This document shows, one piece after another, positions 18,205-27,339 of a DNA stretch of 64,000 nucleotides. The notes under the pieces were generated by a model, which was not told where the DNA came from, did not search any database, and was given only the letters and a program-made list of their open reading frames with translations. The stretch lies in assembly GCF_000328665.1 (NCBI RefSeq), contig NC_019972.1, forward strand, positions 62,001 to 126,000, in the 5' to 3' direction. The position numbers and the translations under genes are program-made. The DNA comes from Methanomethylovorans hollandica DSM 15978 (GTDB lineage: Archaea > Halobacteriota > Methanosarcinia > Methanosarcinales > Methanosarcinaceae). The stretch's first letter is position 1; every line of letters starts with the position of its first letter.

Positions 18205-18228
18205 ATGTATTATGGCCACTTTTTCGAA
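18205..18228 (-). promoter_or_regulatory. Promoter region with TTC-N8-GGCCATAATA motif
   Basis: On the minus strand TTCGAAAAAGTGGCCATAATA is followed by the TATA-like CATAAATG, and the leader RNA begins about 30 bases later. Related motifs lie at 16870, 22960, 29000, 30358 and 44037. The position directly upstream of the TATA element suggests an activator or BRE-linked site. Confidence 0.4.
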
Positions 18229-18273
18229 TTAATAATTAATGTTATCGATTTGTAAAAAAGTGAAAATAATAAT

Positions 18274-19242
18274 TTACACTTGAACTCCTTCGATGATCTT
18301 AAGGAATAGCTTCTGCAGATTCATTTCCTCTTCTTCGAACATTGAGATAGTTCCACCTGCGTTCTTTACACTTTTTGCAATCTCGCCGCGTGGCATGTTA
18401 TTTGTGTGTATATGCAACGTGCTATCCTGTGTATTAGTGATCTGCACTCCATCTATACTCCTTATAGCATCAATTGTTGCAGATAACGGTATATCCTGCA
18501 CTTCAAGGAGATAGTTCACTCCTTCCTTTTCCTTTACAATAGCCCGTAGTTCTTCCACAGAGCCTACAGCAAGCAATTTGCCTCTTGCTACTATTGCTAT
18601 TCGGTCACAGATCTCTTCTACTTCCTCCATGGAGTGTGAACTCAAAAAGACAGTAACTCCTTTATTCTGATTTAAATCTTTAATGAGATCTCTCATCATC
18701 TGAGCACCAAGAGGATCAATACCGCTTGTAGGTTCGTCAAGGAACAGGATGGATGGCTCATTGATCAAAGCCTGGGCAAGACCAAATCTCTTCCGCATAC
18801 CTGTGGAAAAACCTCCGATCTTCTGATCAATGGCCTTTTCCAGACCTACAAGGTTCAGCAGGTCAACTATCCTTTTTTCCCTCACCTCAGGTTCAATATC
18901 GTATAACTTGGCATAGAACCTCAGGTTCTGTCTGGCTGTCAGATGGTCGTAAAAACCAGCAGGTTCAGGAAGTACACCTGTAGCTTCACGGATATTGATC
19001 ACTTCCCTTACAATATCAAATCCTGCGACTTTTCCGCTACCTGAAGTTGGTTCAAGTAATCCGATCATCATCTTCATCGTAGTGGTCTTGCCCGCACCAT
19101 TAGGTCCTACAAACCCGAATACTTCACCTTTTCTTACTTCAAGGTTAAGAGCGTTCACAGCAGTACTCTCGTTATGTTTCCCAAACTTCTTTGTAAGGCC
19201 TTTAAGCTCTATTACGTTCTCATTTGCTACCACGTTATCCAT
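18274..19242 (-). CDS. ABC transporter ATPase (NosF/CcmA type)
   Basis: A 322-residue ATP-binding subunit. Walker A is GPNGAGKTTTMK, the signature is FSTGMRKRFGLAQ and Walker B is ILFLDEPTSGID. The C-terminal 90 residues resemble the accessory domain found in ATPases for ABC-2 exporters. It is the only ABC ATPase among four ABC-2 permeases in 20.9-28.3 kb, so it may serve all of them. The gene follows the NEW3-type surface protein by two bases, in one minus-strand operon from 22885. Confidence 0.9.
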   Translation of the reverse strand: MDNVVANENVIELKGLTKKFGKHNESTAVNALNLEVRKGEVFGFVGPNGAGKTTTMKMMIGLLEPTSGSGKVAGFDIVREVINIREATGVLPEPAGFYDHLTARQNLRFYAKLYDIEPEVREKRIVDLLNLVGLEKAIDQKIGGFSTGMRKRFGLAQALINEPSILFLDEPTSGIDPLGAQMMRDLIKDLNQNKGVTVFLSSHSMEEVEEICDRIAIVARGKLLAVGSVEELRAIVKEKEGVNYLLEVQDIPLSATIDAIRSIDGVQITNTQDSTLHIHTNNMPRGEIAKSVKNAGGTISMFEEEEMNLQKLFLKIIEGVQV

Positions 19243-19244
19243 AA

Positions 19245-20453
19245 TTATCTCCTTCCGAATTTTGAAATTACTATTAACAATAAAACAATAGCAGCTGCTA
19301 CTAACCCAATCCCTATAAATCCGCTACTGCTGGATTTTTCAATTGTCACTTCTACAGAACCATCCTTACTCTGGGCCTCATCACTAACTGCTCGCATAAG
19401 CAGCTCTTTCGTTCCCGGACTTGCATCGGCTCTGGCTGTTATTTCGATAGATGTATCCCAGGATTCTCCTGCTTCAAGTTCATCTATAGTGCCAAAACTT
19501 CTGACTTCAGTTGTAAGTCCTGTTACATCCTGTACTTTCAGCTCCACGTTATTGAGTGTTTCATCTCCTGAGTTTCTTAAGGTAACATAGATCTCCTTCG
19601 AGGAACCCGGATTAAGAGCAATGCTACTCGTACTCTGTGATATAGTAAGCATTTCTTCTTCTTCCAGACCATTGTTGATGGTAAGGTCAAGTCCCATTGA
19701 AACACCATTTTTTCCATTTTCCGGTATGGCCTGGATCTCAAAGGGATATATTCCATCAGTTGCATTTTGTGATGGTTTGACCTTTACAATGAACTGCTGT
19801 TCAGAATCAGCAGCAACTGATAATTTTGTCTGTCTGTAATCTTCATCATCTACTTCCTGAAGGAACTGAATGCTCCAGTCTTCCGGCTTTCCGATTGCGT
19901 TTAAGGAAACAGTTACTCGATGGTCATATTTGTTAACAAGAGTTGCAATGTACTCTACGGTATCAGTTGAACGTGTTTCCATACCGGGAGTAGTCGAATA
20001 AAGATCCAGATTTGGCTCAGCGTTGGTATCTACTGTAACAGTAAATTCTCTGGAAATTGTGTCGCCATCATCAGGTTTGAACTCAGCCCATATAGAATAA
20101 GCACCACTTGATGTATTTGAAGGAACATTAACTCTCAATACAATCTCTTCAGGCTCATTGTTATCTTCAGGGAATAATAAATTCGTAATCTGATCATTGT
20201 CCTCATAGAACCCCGCACTCCATCCTTGAGGTATATCTTTTACAACCAGATTGCACCATGCATCGTCACTATCATTATAGCAGCTTTCTACAGTTATGGG
20301 AAATTCAATTGTATCTCCGGGATAGACAACTTTTCCAGTAATCTGGTTAATTACTGCTACTGATGAATAATCTGCATTGACACAAGTAATTGCCATCAGA
20401 ATGAATATCAGAGCAATTCCTGTAATTTTGATGAGAAATTTTGTATTTTTCAT
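19245..20453 (-). CDS. Surface protein with NEW3/COG1361-type domains
   Basis: A 402-residue exported protein. Signal peptide (GIALIFILMAITCVNA), then repeated beta-sandwich domains of the NPCBM-associated NEW3 kind (PGDTIEFPITVESC, IPQGWSAGFYED, LNPGSSKEIYVTLRNSGD, AGESWDTSIEITARADASPG). The C-terminal membrane helix (GIGLVAAAIVLLLIVI) ends in GRR. Such proteins often accompany archaeal ABC-2 exporters and may form the extracellular part. It lies between a membrane-anchored 139-residue protein and the ATPase in the operon. Confidence 0.8.
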   Translation of the reverse strand: MKNTKFLIKITGIALIFILMAITCVNADYSSVAVINQITGKVVYPGDTIEFPITVESCYNDSDDAWCNLVVKDIPQGWSAGFYEDNDQITNLLFPEDNNEPEEIVLRVNVPSNTSSGAYSIWAEFKPDDGDTISREFTVTVDTNAEPNLDLYSTTPGMETRSTDTVEYIATLVNKYDHRVTVSLNAIGKPEDWSIQFLQEVDDEDYRQTKLSVAADSEQQFIVKVKPSQNATDGIYPFEIQAIPENGKNGVSMGLDLTINNGLEEEEMLTISQSTSSIALNPGSSKEIYVTLRNSGDETLNNVELKVQDVTGLTTEVRSFGTIDELEAGESWDTSIEITARADASPGTKELLMRAVSDEAQSKDGSVEVTIEKSSSSGFIGIGLVAAAIVLLLIVISKFGRR

Positions 20454-20495
20454 TGCACCACTTTTTACTGAAGGATTTGTAAGATCGCTGTTAAC

Positions 20496-20915
20496 TCAAA
20501 CTGCTATTACTCCCAGAGAAATGTCTGATTCTTCGTGTTCATCAAACAATGTTATATCGAACATGCTCCACAATTGCAAACCGGTTTGAATTTTTTCAGT
20601 GAGATCATTATCTACTGTCACTTGTATTGTGATATCTTTGCTATTTCCCGGAGGGAAATAGAGCTGTAACATTAACCATGCAGATTTTGATTGAGATATC
20701 TCAGAATCAGGATCCATTACGTATACTTCTTTGAATATTGAATTGTTTTTAGGATCCGATATTTCAACCATGACCTGATGAGAAATTGTATCTTTATTTT
20801 TCATTGAAAAAAGAGGTTCTGGCTTTCCAATGAATATAAAGGGCATAGCAATGCAGCTGATAATGATCAGTGCAATTATGACAGCAGCAAAAGAAAGTAT
20901 GTATGATCTTTTCAT
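20496..20915 (-). CDS. Membrane-anchored extracellular protein
   Basis: A 139-residue protein with one N-terminal membrane helix (YILSFAAVIIALIIISCIAM) and a beta-rich outside domain (ISHQVMVEISDPKNNSIFKE, PPGNSKDITIQVTVD). The style is like a single CARDB/NEW3 domain. Its place between the permeases and the NEW3-type protein suggests an accessory subunit of the same exporter. Unknown family. Confidence 0.6.
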   Translation of the reverse strand: MKRSYILSFAAVIIALIIISCIAMPFIFIGKPEPLFSMKNKDTISHQVMVEISDPKNNSIFKEVYVMDPDSEISQSKSAWLMLQLYFPPGNSKDITIQVTVDNDLTEKIQTGLQLWSMFDITLFDEHEESDISLGVIAV

Positions 20916-20970
20916 AATTTTATCTCTCTGATCTCATTGACATGCTATGTTTGCTCCCTAAACCGTTTTA

Positions 20971-21834
20971 TCATAATGTAATATCCTTCCTCAGAAATGC
21001 TATGAATGATAGAACAAGCAGAACCATCGGAACTACAACTAATATTGTAAGGTCCATCCAGAAGTTAGAAAGCACATATGGAATGGTCTGGCCGACATCA
21101 AAGAGTCCATTGACCAATTGCTGATAATGATACGCTGGTGCTATCCCTAATAACTGTTGAAAGATAACTGATAAATTCCCGTCTGCATCTACGATCTGGA
21201 TACCAAAAACATACAGTATAGCTCTTATGATATCAGAATATGCGATAGTAAAGAACAGCCAGACCACTATGTTATAGATAAGTGAGTCTGACGTGTTCTT
21301 TGCAATTATCGAGATAAATAGTCCGGATCCCAGGAAGATGACAGAGTACAGGTATGCAAGAATGAAATACAGGGCAATTCGTGAGATCTCAAATAATGTT
21401 ATCTCTTCACCGATGAACATGAGCAGGGTTCCAATGGATAATGCCATTGATACTGCAATTACAAGTAATAATGACATCATGGCTCCCAGTATCTTTCCTG
21501 TTATAATGTTATCCCTGTAGACAGGATGAGTTAAAAGCACGTTCATAGAACCTGACTTCTCTTCTCGCAGAAGTGTATCAAAGCTTAAAGCGATGCCAAA
21601 TAGCGGTATGAATTGTGACAAGGTAGAAGTAAAAAAGAACAGACCTCGCAAGATTCCTGGCATAAGGCTGTCCATCATTCCTACAAAATTTGTTGCAATA
21701 ACTCCATACTGATAACAGGAAGCTATGGAGATCAGGCTGAATGATGCTAATAGGATTAAGAATATGGGACTCCAAAGGTTATCTGCAAATTCCTTTTGGG
21801 CTATTGTCATTGCATTTCGGAAAATTACATTCAT
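20971..21834 (-). CDS. ABC-2 type permease
   Basis: A 287-residue permease with six membrane helices of the NosY/ABC-2 kind. The conserved start IAQKEFADNLWSPIF and the coupling segment EEKSGSMNVLLTHPVYRDNI are shared with the three other permeases at 21838, 26427 and 27340. It is three bases from the preceding permease stop codon. It probably works as a half of a heterodimeric exporter with the ATPase at 18274. The substrate is unknown. Confidence 0.85.
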   Translation of the reverse strand: MNVIFRNAMTIAQKEFADNLWSPIFLILLASFSLISIASCYQYGVIATNFVGMMDSLMPGILRGLFFFTSTLSQFIPLFGIALSFDTLLREEKSGSMNVLLTHPVYRDNIITGKILGAMMSLLLVIAVSMALSIGTLLMFIGEEITLFEISRIALYFILAYLYSVIFLGSGLFISIIAKNTSDSLIYNIVVWLFFTIAYSDIIRAILYVFGIQIVDADGNLSVIFQQLLGIAPAYHYQQLVNGLFDVGQTIPYVLSNFWMDLTILVVVPMVLLVLSFIAFLRKDITL

Positions 21835-21837
21835 GCT

Positions 21838-22725
21838 TTATCCCCTCGTTATATCCTGTTTTATAAAGATCAAAAGAGATGATATGATGAGCAAAAAGGG
21901 TGCTACTATAAGTGATACAATATTTGTCCAATAGTCATTCAACCATTGTCCTAATGAGTGACTCATATCGAATAATCCTGCACTGGTCTTTAGATCTTCT
22001 TCATCATACGAGATGCTAATTCCAGCTACTGCCTGGTAATAATGATTTAACGGAGATAGATACTGTAATTTCTGGTCTACTATCTGAGCATGCTCCTCAT
22101 TTTCGCTGTAAAGAACTTCACCTGTCGTAACAGAAGCTATTAATGCAGTTATCTGTCCGAATGCAAGGATAAATACTGCCCATAAAACTATACCAGTGAT
22201 AAATGACTTTGCAGGATTATTAAATATTACTGAGAAAAGCACTCCTAGAGCGAAAAACACTGATATGTAAATGAAAGAAACGAAGGAAAATATCATTATT
22301 CGATTGATCTCTGTCATGCTGACCGGGATCCCTGTCAGTACAAGGGTCACTCCGATTGAAGATATGATCGACAGGATGATCACTAAAGCAAGTGTTAGCA
22401 AACCTCCTGTGACCTTGCCTAGAATAATGTTATCCCGAAATACAGGGTGTGTCAGAAGCGTATTCAAAGAATCAGATACTCTTTCTTTAACGATTGCATC
22501 ATATCCAAGGGCAAGTCCTAAAATGGGCAAGAATGTACCCATTGTATATACAGTAATAAATGAACCCTCTTCGAAGATATTGGATTGGTTTTCTACATCA
22601 CTGATACTACCGGATAAAAGAATCATTATTACTAATGCAAGCAGTACTCGGAATCGTGTGCTGTATACATTATCAGCAAACTCTTTCTGGGCTAATGTTA
22701 ATATGTTCTCAGTATTTAACTTCAT
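21838..22725 (-). CDS. ABC-2 type permease
   Basis: A 295-residue six-helix permease, paralogous to the 20971-21834 gene product (LAQKEFADNVYST, LNTLLTHPVFRDNIILGK). A 52-codon small frame ends one base before its start region, and both may be read from the same message. The promoter with the GGCCATAAT motif lies near 22960. It heads the half-operon that ends with the ABC ATPase. Confidence 0.85.
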   Translation of the reverse strand: MKLNTENILTLAQKEFADNVYSTRFRVLLALVIMILLSGSISDVENQSNIFEEGSFITVYTMGTFLPILGLALGYDAIVKERVSDSLNTLLTHPVFRDNIILGKVTGGLLTLALVIILSIISSIGVTLVLTGIPVSMTEINRIMIFSFVSFIYISVFFALGVLFSVIFNNPAKSFITGIVLWAVFILAFGQITALIASVTTGEVLYSENEEHAQIVDQKLQYLSPLNHYYQAVAGISISYDEEDLKTSAGLFDMSHSLGQWLNDYWTNIVSLIVAPFLLIISSLLIFIKQDITRG

Positions 22726-22726
22726 T

Positions 22727-22885
22727 CTATTTCCTCATAACTGCATTGCATTTTTGTGCAAACGATCTGTTGATAAAATAAAACAGATAATTTGCTGATA
22801 TGGGTTTAGAGATCATTTTTCTAATATGAGGGATCGATTTTTTTACCAGGCAACTTTCTATTCTACTTTTCATTAAATCCCCCAT
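22727..22885 (-). CDS. Possible small basic protein at the head of the exporter operon
   Basis: A 52-codon frame from ATG 22885 to TAG 22727. AGGTGG lies about ten bases before the ATG, a TATA-like ATAAATAAAA lies further upstream, and the stop codon is one base from the next gene's start codon. The product is strongly basic (about 11 Lys/Arg) with no clear membrane helix. The placement argues for a real gene; the sequence matches nothing I recognise. Confidence 0.4.
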   Translation of the reverse strand: MGDLMKSRIESCLVKKSIPHIRKMISKPISANYLFYFINRSFAQKCNAVMRK

Positions 22886-22944
22886 TTGATATCTTCCACC
22901 TTTACTTAAATCATTTCAATGTGTTTCATTCTAATTCGTTTGCA

Positions 22945-22975
22945 TTTTATTTATCCATTATGGCCATTGAATGAA
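22945..22975 (-). promoter_or_regulatory. Promoter with GGCCATAAT motif for the exporter operon
   Basis: On the minus strand TTCATTCAATGGCCATAATG is followed by GATAAATAAAATG, a good TATA element. Same arrangement as upstream of the two leader RNAs (18205, 28995). The gap 22886-23053 contains nothing else I can support. Confidence 0.4.
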
Positions 22976-23053
22976 CTGTTCTCTAAAAAACAATTGATTT
23001 CAGTCTGCTCAATGCTTTTATGAGATTCATCCAGACTTCTCTAAACTATCTGA

Positions 23054-24727
23054 TCATTTCCTCCGTTTTAGTAAGCATATGCATACAATACAAAAAAATA
23101 GGTCTGTCAGCTGAAATGCAGGCGAATGGGGTGTGTTTTTATTGTTGGCCTCGTCTTTGTTTCCGATGGTTTTTACACTGGCCTGACTGCTATTGTTGGA
23201 CTGGACTTTATTCTCATTGCCAAGTATTTCACTTACAGGCATTTCTTTCCAGCCATCAGTTAAATTCGTACCATCCAATGAAATGAGATAGGAACTACCA
23301 TGTATGGTTTCATCACTTTTGAAATGCGTAGTGGTTGCTGTAAGTATCTTGCTGTCCGGGCTCCATCCTTCTACAAAATCATATCTACCTTTTACAGCCG
23401 GAGTTATTTGAGTGAGGTTAGTTCCATCAGAGTTAATAGTAAAAAGTGGTGCTTCAATGAGTTTTCGAGATTCGATCGAAGGTTCACGATCAATAGTTTT
23501 ACCGTCCTCACTGATCGCAGAAGTAAATGCGATCGTTCTTCCGGATGGACTAATCGATATCTGCTTAAATTCATATACCTCCCAGATGTAATGCGTTGTC
23601 AATCCGATATCTGTAATATGTAGAAGATTTGTTCCATCGAGATCTATAGAATAGAGCTGATTCTCATTTTCAATGAAAAGGATCTTGTTGCCATCAGGAA
23701 ACCATTGCGGATGAGTTGCATTGCCTTCATATAATAGACGTTTTTTGTTATCATTGCCCTCTAATATGTATAGATCTCCATTCTCATTCAATAGCATATC
23801 AGAGCCATTTGGCTGCCAGATACCAAATTGAAGTTGTGTATCACTAAATAACTCAAGATTTGATTGGTCAATTTTCAATGGTTCTGACCCATCAATATTA
23901 GAAAGATAAGATTGATATTCATCTTCATTTTCTGATCTTGAACCGGTGACTATTTTTTTCCGATCAGGGCTTATCGAGGAGAGACTATATTCTTCTCCTT
24001 TATTAGGCGAAGTAAGTGTCCTGATATTATTTCCATTGATGTCTTTGACAATTATGCTTCCATTTTGTAATTGACAAATGACAACTGTTGAATTACACCA
24101 CATAAGTGTATTTGCATTTGTCTGCAGTTCGAATGCTTCAGTTCCATCCAGGTTCTCTATCCAGATATTGCCAAAATAGTTTTCTGAATCTTCATATTTG
24201 AAAGTTAATTTTTGATTATCTGGACTACAAGTAAGGTCCCTGTATACAATTTCTCTACCAAGATGAGATATTACATCAGATAGAGTAGTAGTATCAGAAG
24301 AACCTATTGTTCTCATATTAGTACCATCCGGATTGCAAATTACAGTGTTTCCTCCAAACTCACCACGGCCACCCCTTTTTGATACGGAGAAATATGTTTT
24401 ATTATTGCCTGGAATCCAGCTAATTCCCGGTGACATATAATTGCTTTCTTCTTCGGTTATACCATAGTTGATCTCTCCAAATGTTCGATTTTGGAAATCT
24501 AATAGGTAGTGTTTGTTAATGGATTCCGCCATGGATATCTGATTGAATGACCCAAAAATCAAGTATCTTCCATCTGAACTCCACTCGGGAGAATGTATTA
24601 CGAAGCCATTCTCTGAATGAGTTAAGTTAATCAATTGAAGCGAACTGATATTTCCGGAAACCGGCACTGCTGTTGTTACTCCTACAAATAGGAAGATCAT
24701 TAGAATAATACACCATTTATTGTTCAT
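23054..24727 (-). CDS. Exported TolB-like beta-propeller protein
   Basis: A 557-residue secreted protein from the ATG at 24727, which has GGTGA upstream and is followed by a signal peptide (CIILMIFLFVGVTTAVPVSG). It carries many TolB/WD40-like PD40 repeats with the motif SPDG-like (SSDGRYLIFGS, SPDNQKLTFKY, FPDGNKILFIEN, SPSGRTIAFTS, SPDSKILTATT). The C-terminus is a hydrophobic helix with KRRK (SPAFQLTDLFF), a degenerate PGF-CTERM-like tail. It would sit at the surface next to the exporter. An upstream frame to 24784 lacks a signal. Confidence 0.75.
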   Translation of the reverse strand: MNNKWCIILMIFLFVGVTTAVPVSGNISSLQLINLTHSENGFVIHSPEWSSDGRYLIFGSFNQISMAESINKHYLLDFQNRTFGEINYGITEEESNYMSPGISWIPGNNKTYFSVSKRGGRGEFGGNTVICNPDGTNMRTIGSSDTTTLSDVISHLGREIVYRDLTCSPDNQKLTFKYEDSENYFGNIWIENLDGTEAFELQTNANTLMWCNSTVVICQLQNGSIIVKDINGNNIRTLTSPNKGEEYSLSSISPDRKKIVTGSRSENEDEYQSYLSNIDGSEPLKIDQSNLELFSDTQLQFGIWQPNGSDMLLNENGDLYILEGNDNKKRLLYEGNATHPQWFPDGNKILFIENENQLYSIDLDGTNLLHITDIGLTTHYIWEVYEFKQISISPSGRTIAFTSAISEDGKTIDREPSIESRKLIEAPLFTINSDGTNLTQITPAVKGRYDFVEGWSPDSKILTATTTHFKSDETIHGSSYLISLDGTNLTDGWKEMPVSEILGNENKVQSNNSSQASVKTIGNKDEANNKNTPHSPAFQLTDLFFCIVCICLLKRRK

Positions 24728-24826
24728 TCTGTCACCGATTATTAAAAATAATAGTTCTGGATAATCCAGAACTGGTCTGGTCAAGCATGATAATATGCAT
24801 ATTTGTCAATTTACATTTCTATCTAC

Positions 24827-26398
24827 TCATCGTTTTTTGATATGCACATATGCCATAGCAACAACAAATACAACAAATCCTAAGATTGCAGAAAAACCAG
24901 GAGCCTGAGAAGCAGCTGTATTATTTACTTTTTGCTCTTGGTTGTTACTGCTGTTGAGTACAGTTACTTGAGATGCTGAATCATTTTTCTGATCCCTGGC
25001 AATTATTCCTGGATTGTTTCCATAGTTCATTTCAAGGATCGTATTATTGATTGCAATGAAATGTTCCTGAGGAGAGACACTAATCATATAAGGATAAATT
25101 GCAGATCTTGGGATCTCCCATATTGTGTTCGTACTCGTATTCAAGATAGATGTTTTGCTATTAGTAGTGAACATAAGATCAACATTGATCCATGAACTTC
25201 CTGTTACATTTGAGAAATCCTGCTTATATGAATCATTAAATATAACTAATTTAGAGGTACTGGTATCTAATACTGATATATAATCATCAGGACCTAAATG
25301 AACTTCGACTACTTCTATACCATCTAACAGGACCTTCTGATTTCCGGTAATTGAAATAGAACAAAGTTTACTCGATCCAATTGAGTCATCGGCCACTAAA
25401 TCGGCCACTAACAGTCTTTCACTGTCAGGATACCAGTTTAATACTGAATATATACCTCTTTTTTGATTTATTTTTTCAGTAGTGTTTGTATTTTTATCCA
25501 TGACGTAAATATCATAACCATTTTCGCTATTTTCATCTGTTTCATTCAAAGTATAGAACACAAGTTTTTGACTGTCTGGACTCCATACTGTATCATACAT
25601 TCCGATATTTTCAACTGAATACATTAAATAGCGTTCTTTTTGATCAATGTCTATATTTACAATATTTTTATACCCTTCCAAAAAAGCGATATTTTTACCA
25701 TTTGGAGACCATTCAAGATGATCAATATTAGAGATGTCATTATCAATATCAAAGGTAAGGTTATTTTCTTTGACAGGATCATAGATAACCAGTTTCCCAG
25801 GAGCAGGTACAGCAAGCATTTCTTCAACAGGAGACCACTTATAATTTAATGGATAGTTATAATTGCGAAGCATCTTGTTATCCATTTCGATTTGTTGAAC
25901 TTGTTGCATTTCAGTTGATACAACGAAAAGCTGAGCTGATTTTACCGTGTACATTTTCCCTTCAGTTAATTCTTCATATGCAAAAAAATCCCCAGATTGA
26001 CTCCAGGAAGGCGATTCAATTATCTTTCCATATTCAGTAGTTGTAAACTCTGTCCATGCAATGCGTGAGATGTTTGAGAAGTCTTTACCTGCAATATAAA
26101 GTGCAGAAATATATCCTGACTGAGTATCTCCTTTTCCTTTTGGACAAACATAAAGCTTTACGTTAATTAATGCATGTTTCTCATCAGGGCTCCAGATGAC
26201 ATTATAATAAGGACCAAATTCAATTTCAAGGCGATCAGTATCAACAAGACCTCTTATATCCTTATCTATTGTCTGATTCAGGTCAGCTATGATCGTCGTA
26301 TTCATTTGTTTGATGCTGGTGCCTGCAGCAAGTGGCTGAAAAGAGATACAGGCTAAAGCAATGAGTAGTATGATTTGAATTGTTTTCATTTTGAACAT
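24827..26398 (-). CDS. Exported TolB-like beta-propeller with PGF-CTERM-like tail
   Basis: About 523 residues from ATG 26398 (GGTGATT upstream). Signal peptide (TIQIILLIALACISFQPLAA), PD40-like propeller repeats (SPDEKHALINVKLY, SPNGKNIAFLEG, SPDSQKLVFYT, YPDSERLLVADL), and a C-terminal APGFSAILGFVVFV helix ending in KKR. PGF followed by a helix and a basic end is the signal cleaved by archaeosortase A, so it should be lipid-linked to the surface. It is a paralogue of the neighbouring 557-residue protein, and both are framed by ABC-2 permease pairs. Confidence 0.75.
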   Translation of the reverse strand: MFKMKTIQIILLIALACISFQPLAAGTSIKQMNTTIIADLNQTIDKDIRGLVDTDRLEIEFGPYYNVIWSPDEKHALINVKLYVCPKGKGDTQSGYISALYIAGKDFSNISRIAWTEFTTTEYGKIIESPSWSQSGDFFAYEELTEGKMYTVKSAQLFVVSTEMQQVQQIEMDNKMLRNYNYPLNYKWSPVEEMLAVPAPGKLVIYDPVKENNLTFDIDNDISNIDHLEWSPNGKNIAFLEGYKNIVNIDIDQKERYLMYSVENIGMYDTVWSPDSQKLVFYTLNETDENSENGYDIYVMDKNTNTTEKINQKRGIYSVLNWYPDSERLLVADLVADDSIGSSKLCSISITGNQKVLLDGIEVVEVHLGPDDYISVLDTSTSKLVIFNDSYKQDFSNVTGSSWINVDLMFTTNSKTSILNTSTNTIWEIPRSAIYPYMISVSPQEHFIAINNTILEMNYGNNPGIIARDQKNDSASQVTVLNSSNNQEQKVNNTAASQAPGFSAILGFVVFVVAMAYVHIKKR

Positions 26399-26426
26399 TT
26401 GAATCACCATATGAGAATATAAAATA

Positions 26427-27329
26427 TCATAGAGTCATGTCTTTTCTTAAAAATGAAATAAAACATAAAACCAATAGTACGATAGGGGTTAGAAGCAAAT
26501 ATAAAATGTTTAGCCAAAATTCATTGAACCACTGACCAAGTAAGAAACCGGTATCAAAAATACCTCTGATATTTGGTTCAATGTTAATCCCTCCCCAGCT
26601 GAGATCGATTTCACCAAGTGATACTTCACTGTAATGGTGAAGTGGAGTAAAAGATATTAGCTTATATGCTGAGTCAGGTATGTCGGTTTGGCCTGTAGAT
26701 GCAGAAGTAATTGAAAGAATTATGGATCCAGACACAATGCAAATCAATAACCATATCAGGATATTATAAACAAGTGAATCTTCTGATTCTTTAGCATGTA
26801 CCGATATGAATATTGCAATTTCTGCAAATATAAGTGCATACAAAAAAGTTAGAACAATAAAGATAAGGATCCTGAGAATTTCCAGATAGCTTATATTTGT
26901 ACCCGTATAAACTAGAATAGTTCCTACAGGAACTATTGTTGAGAAAAAGATAACAGTTAGAAGTGCTCCAATTATCCCAATAATTTTTCCTACGATTATA
27001 TTGTCTCGAAAGACAGGATGGGTTAAAAGTACATTAAAAGATCCTGATTTTCTTTCCTTTATTATTGCGTCGAATCCAAGTGTAATTCCTATAAGAGGCA
27101 CAAACCATCCAATTTGCTGTATAATTCCCATCAAACCAGACATTATAGTTAAGTTTCCTCTGGTTTCAATTAAGTACACACTTCGGAATGAGAAAGCAAG
27201 AATGATTAGAGTGTAAGTTACTATGAACATAAGAAATAAAGGGCTGGATACAAGATCTGCGAACTCTTTATGAGCTATCTGAAATATGTTTTTTAAATTA
27301 ATTTTTTTACTTTGATTGTGTCTGCTCAT
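26427..27329 (-). CDS. ABC-2 type permease
   Basis: A 300-residue six-helix permease of the same paralogous set (IAHKEFADLVSSPLF, SGSFNVLLTHPVFRDNIIVGK). It lies ten bases after the permease gene at 27340 and 16 bases before the region of the PGF-tailed propeller gene, so all probably belong to one operon. No ATPase gene is in this half of the cluster; the one at 18274 may serve it. Confidence 0.85.
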   Translation of the reverse strand: MSRHNQSKKINLKNIFQIAHKEFADLVSSPLFLMFIVTYTLIILAFSFRSVYLIETRGNLTIMSGLMGIIQQIGWFVPLIGITLGFDAIIKERKSGSFNVLLTHPVFRDNIIVGKIIGIIGALLTVIFFSTIVPVGTILVYTGTNISYLEILRILIFIVLTFLYALIFAEIAIFISVHAKESEDSLVYNILIWLLICIVSGSIILSITSASTGQTDIPDSAYKLISFTPLHHYSEVSLGEIDLSWGGINIEPNIRGIFDTGFLLGQWFNEFWLNILYLLLTPIVLLVLCFISFLRKDMTL

Positions 27330-27339
27330 GTTTTTTCCC

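Noticed and set aside
25386-25410. Two GGCCACTAA copies near the regulatory motif consensus
   Set aside because: They lie inside the coding region of the TolB-like protein, without a TATA element or start nearby; chance matches.
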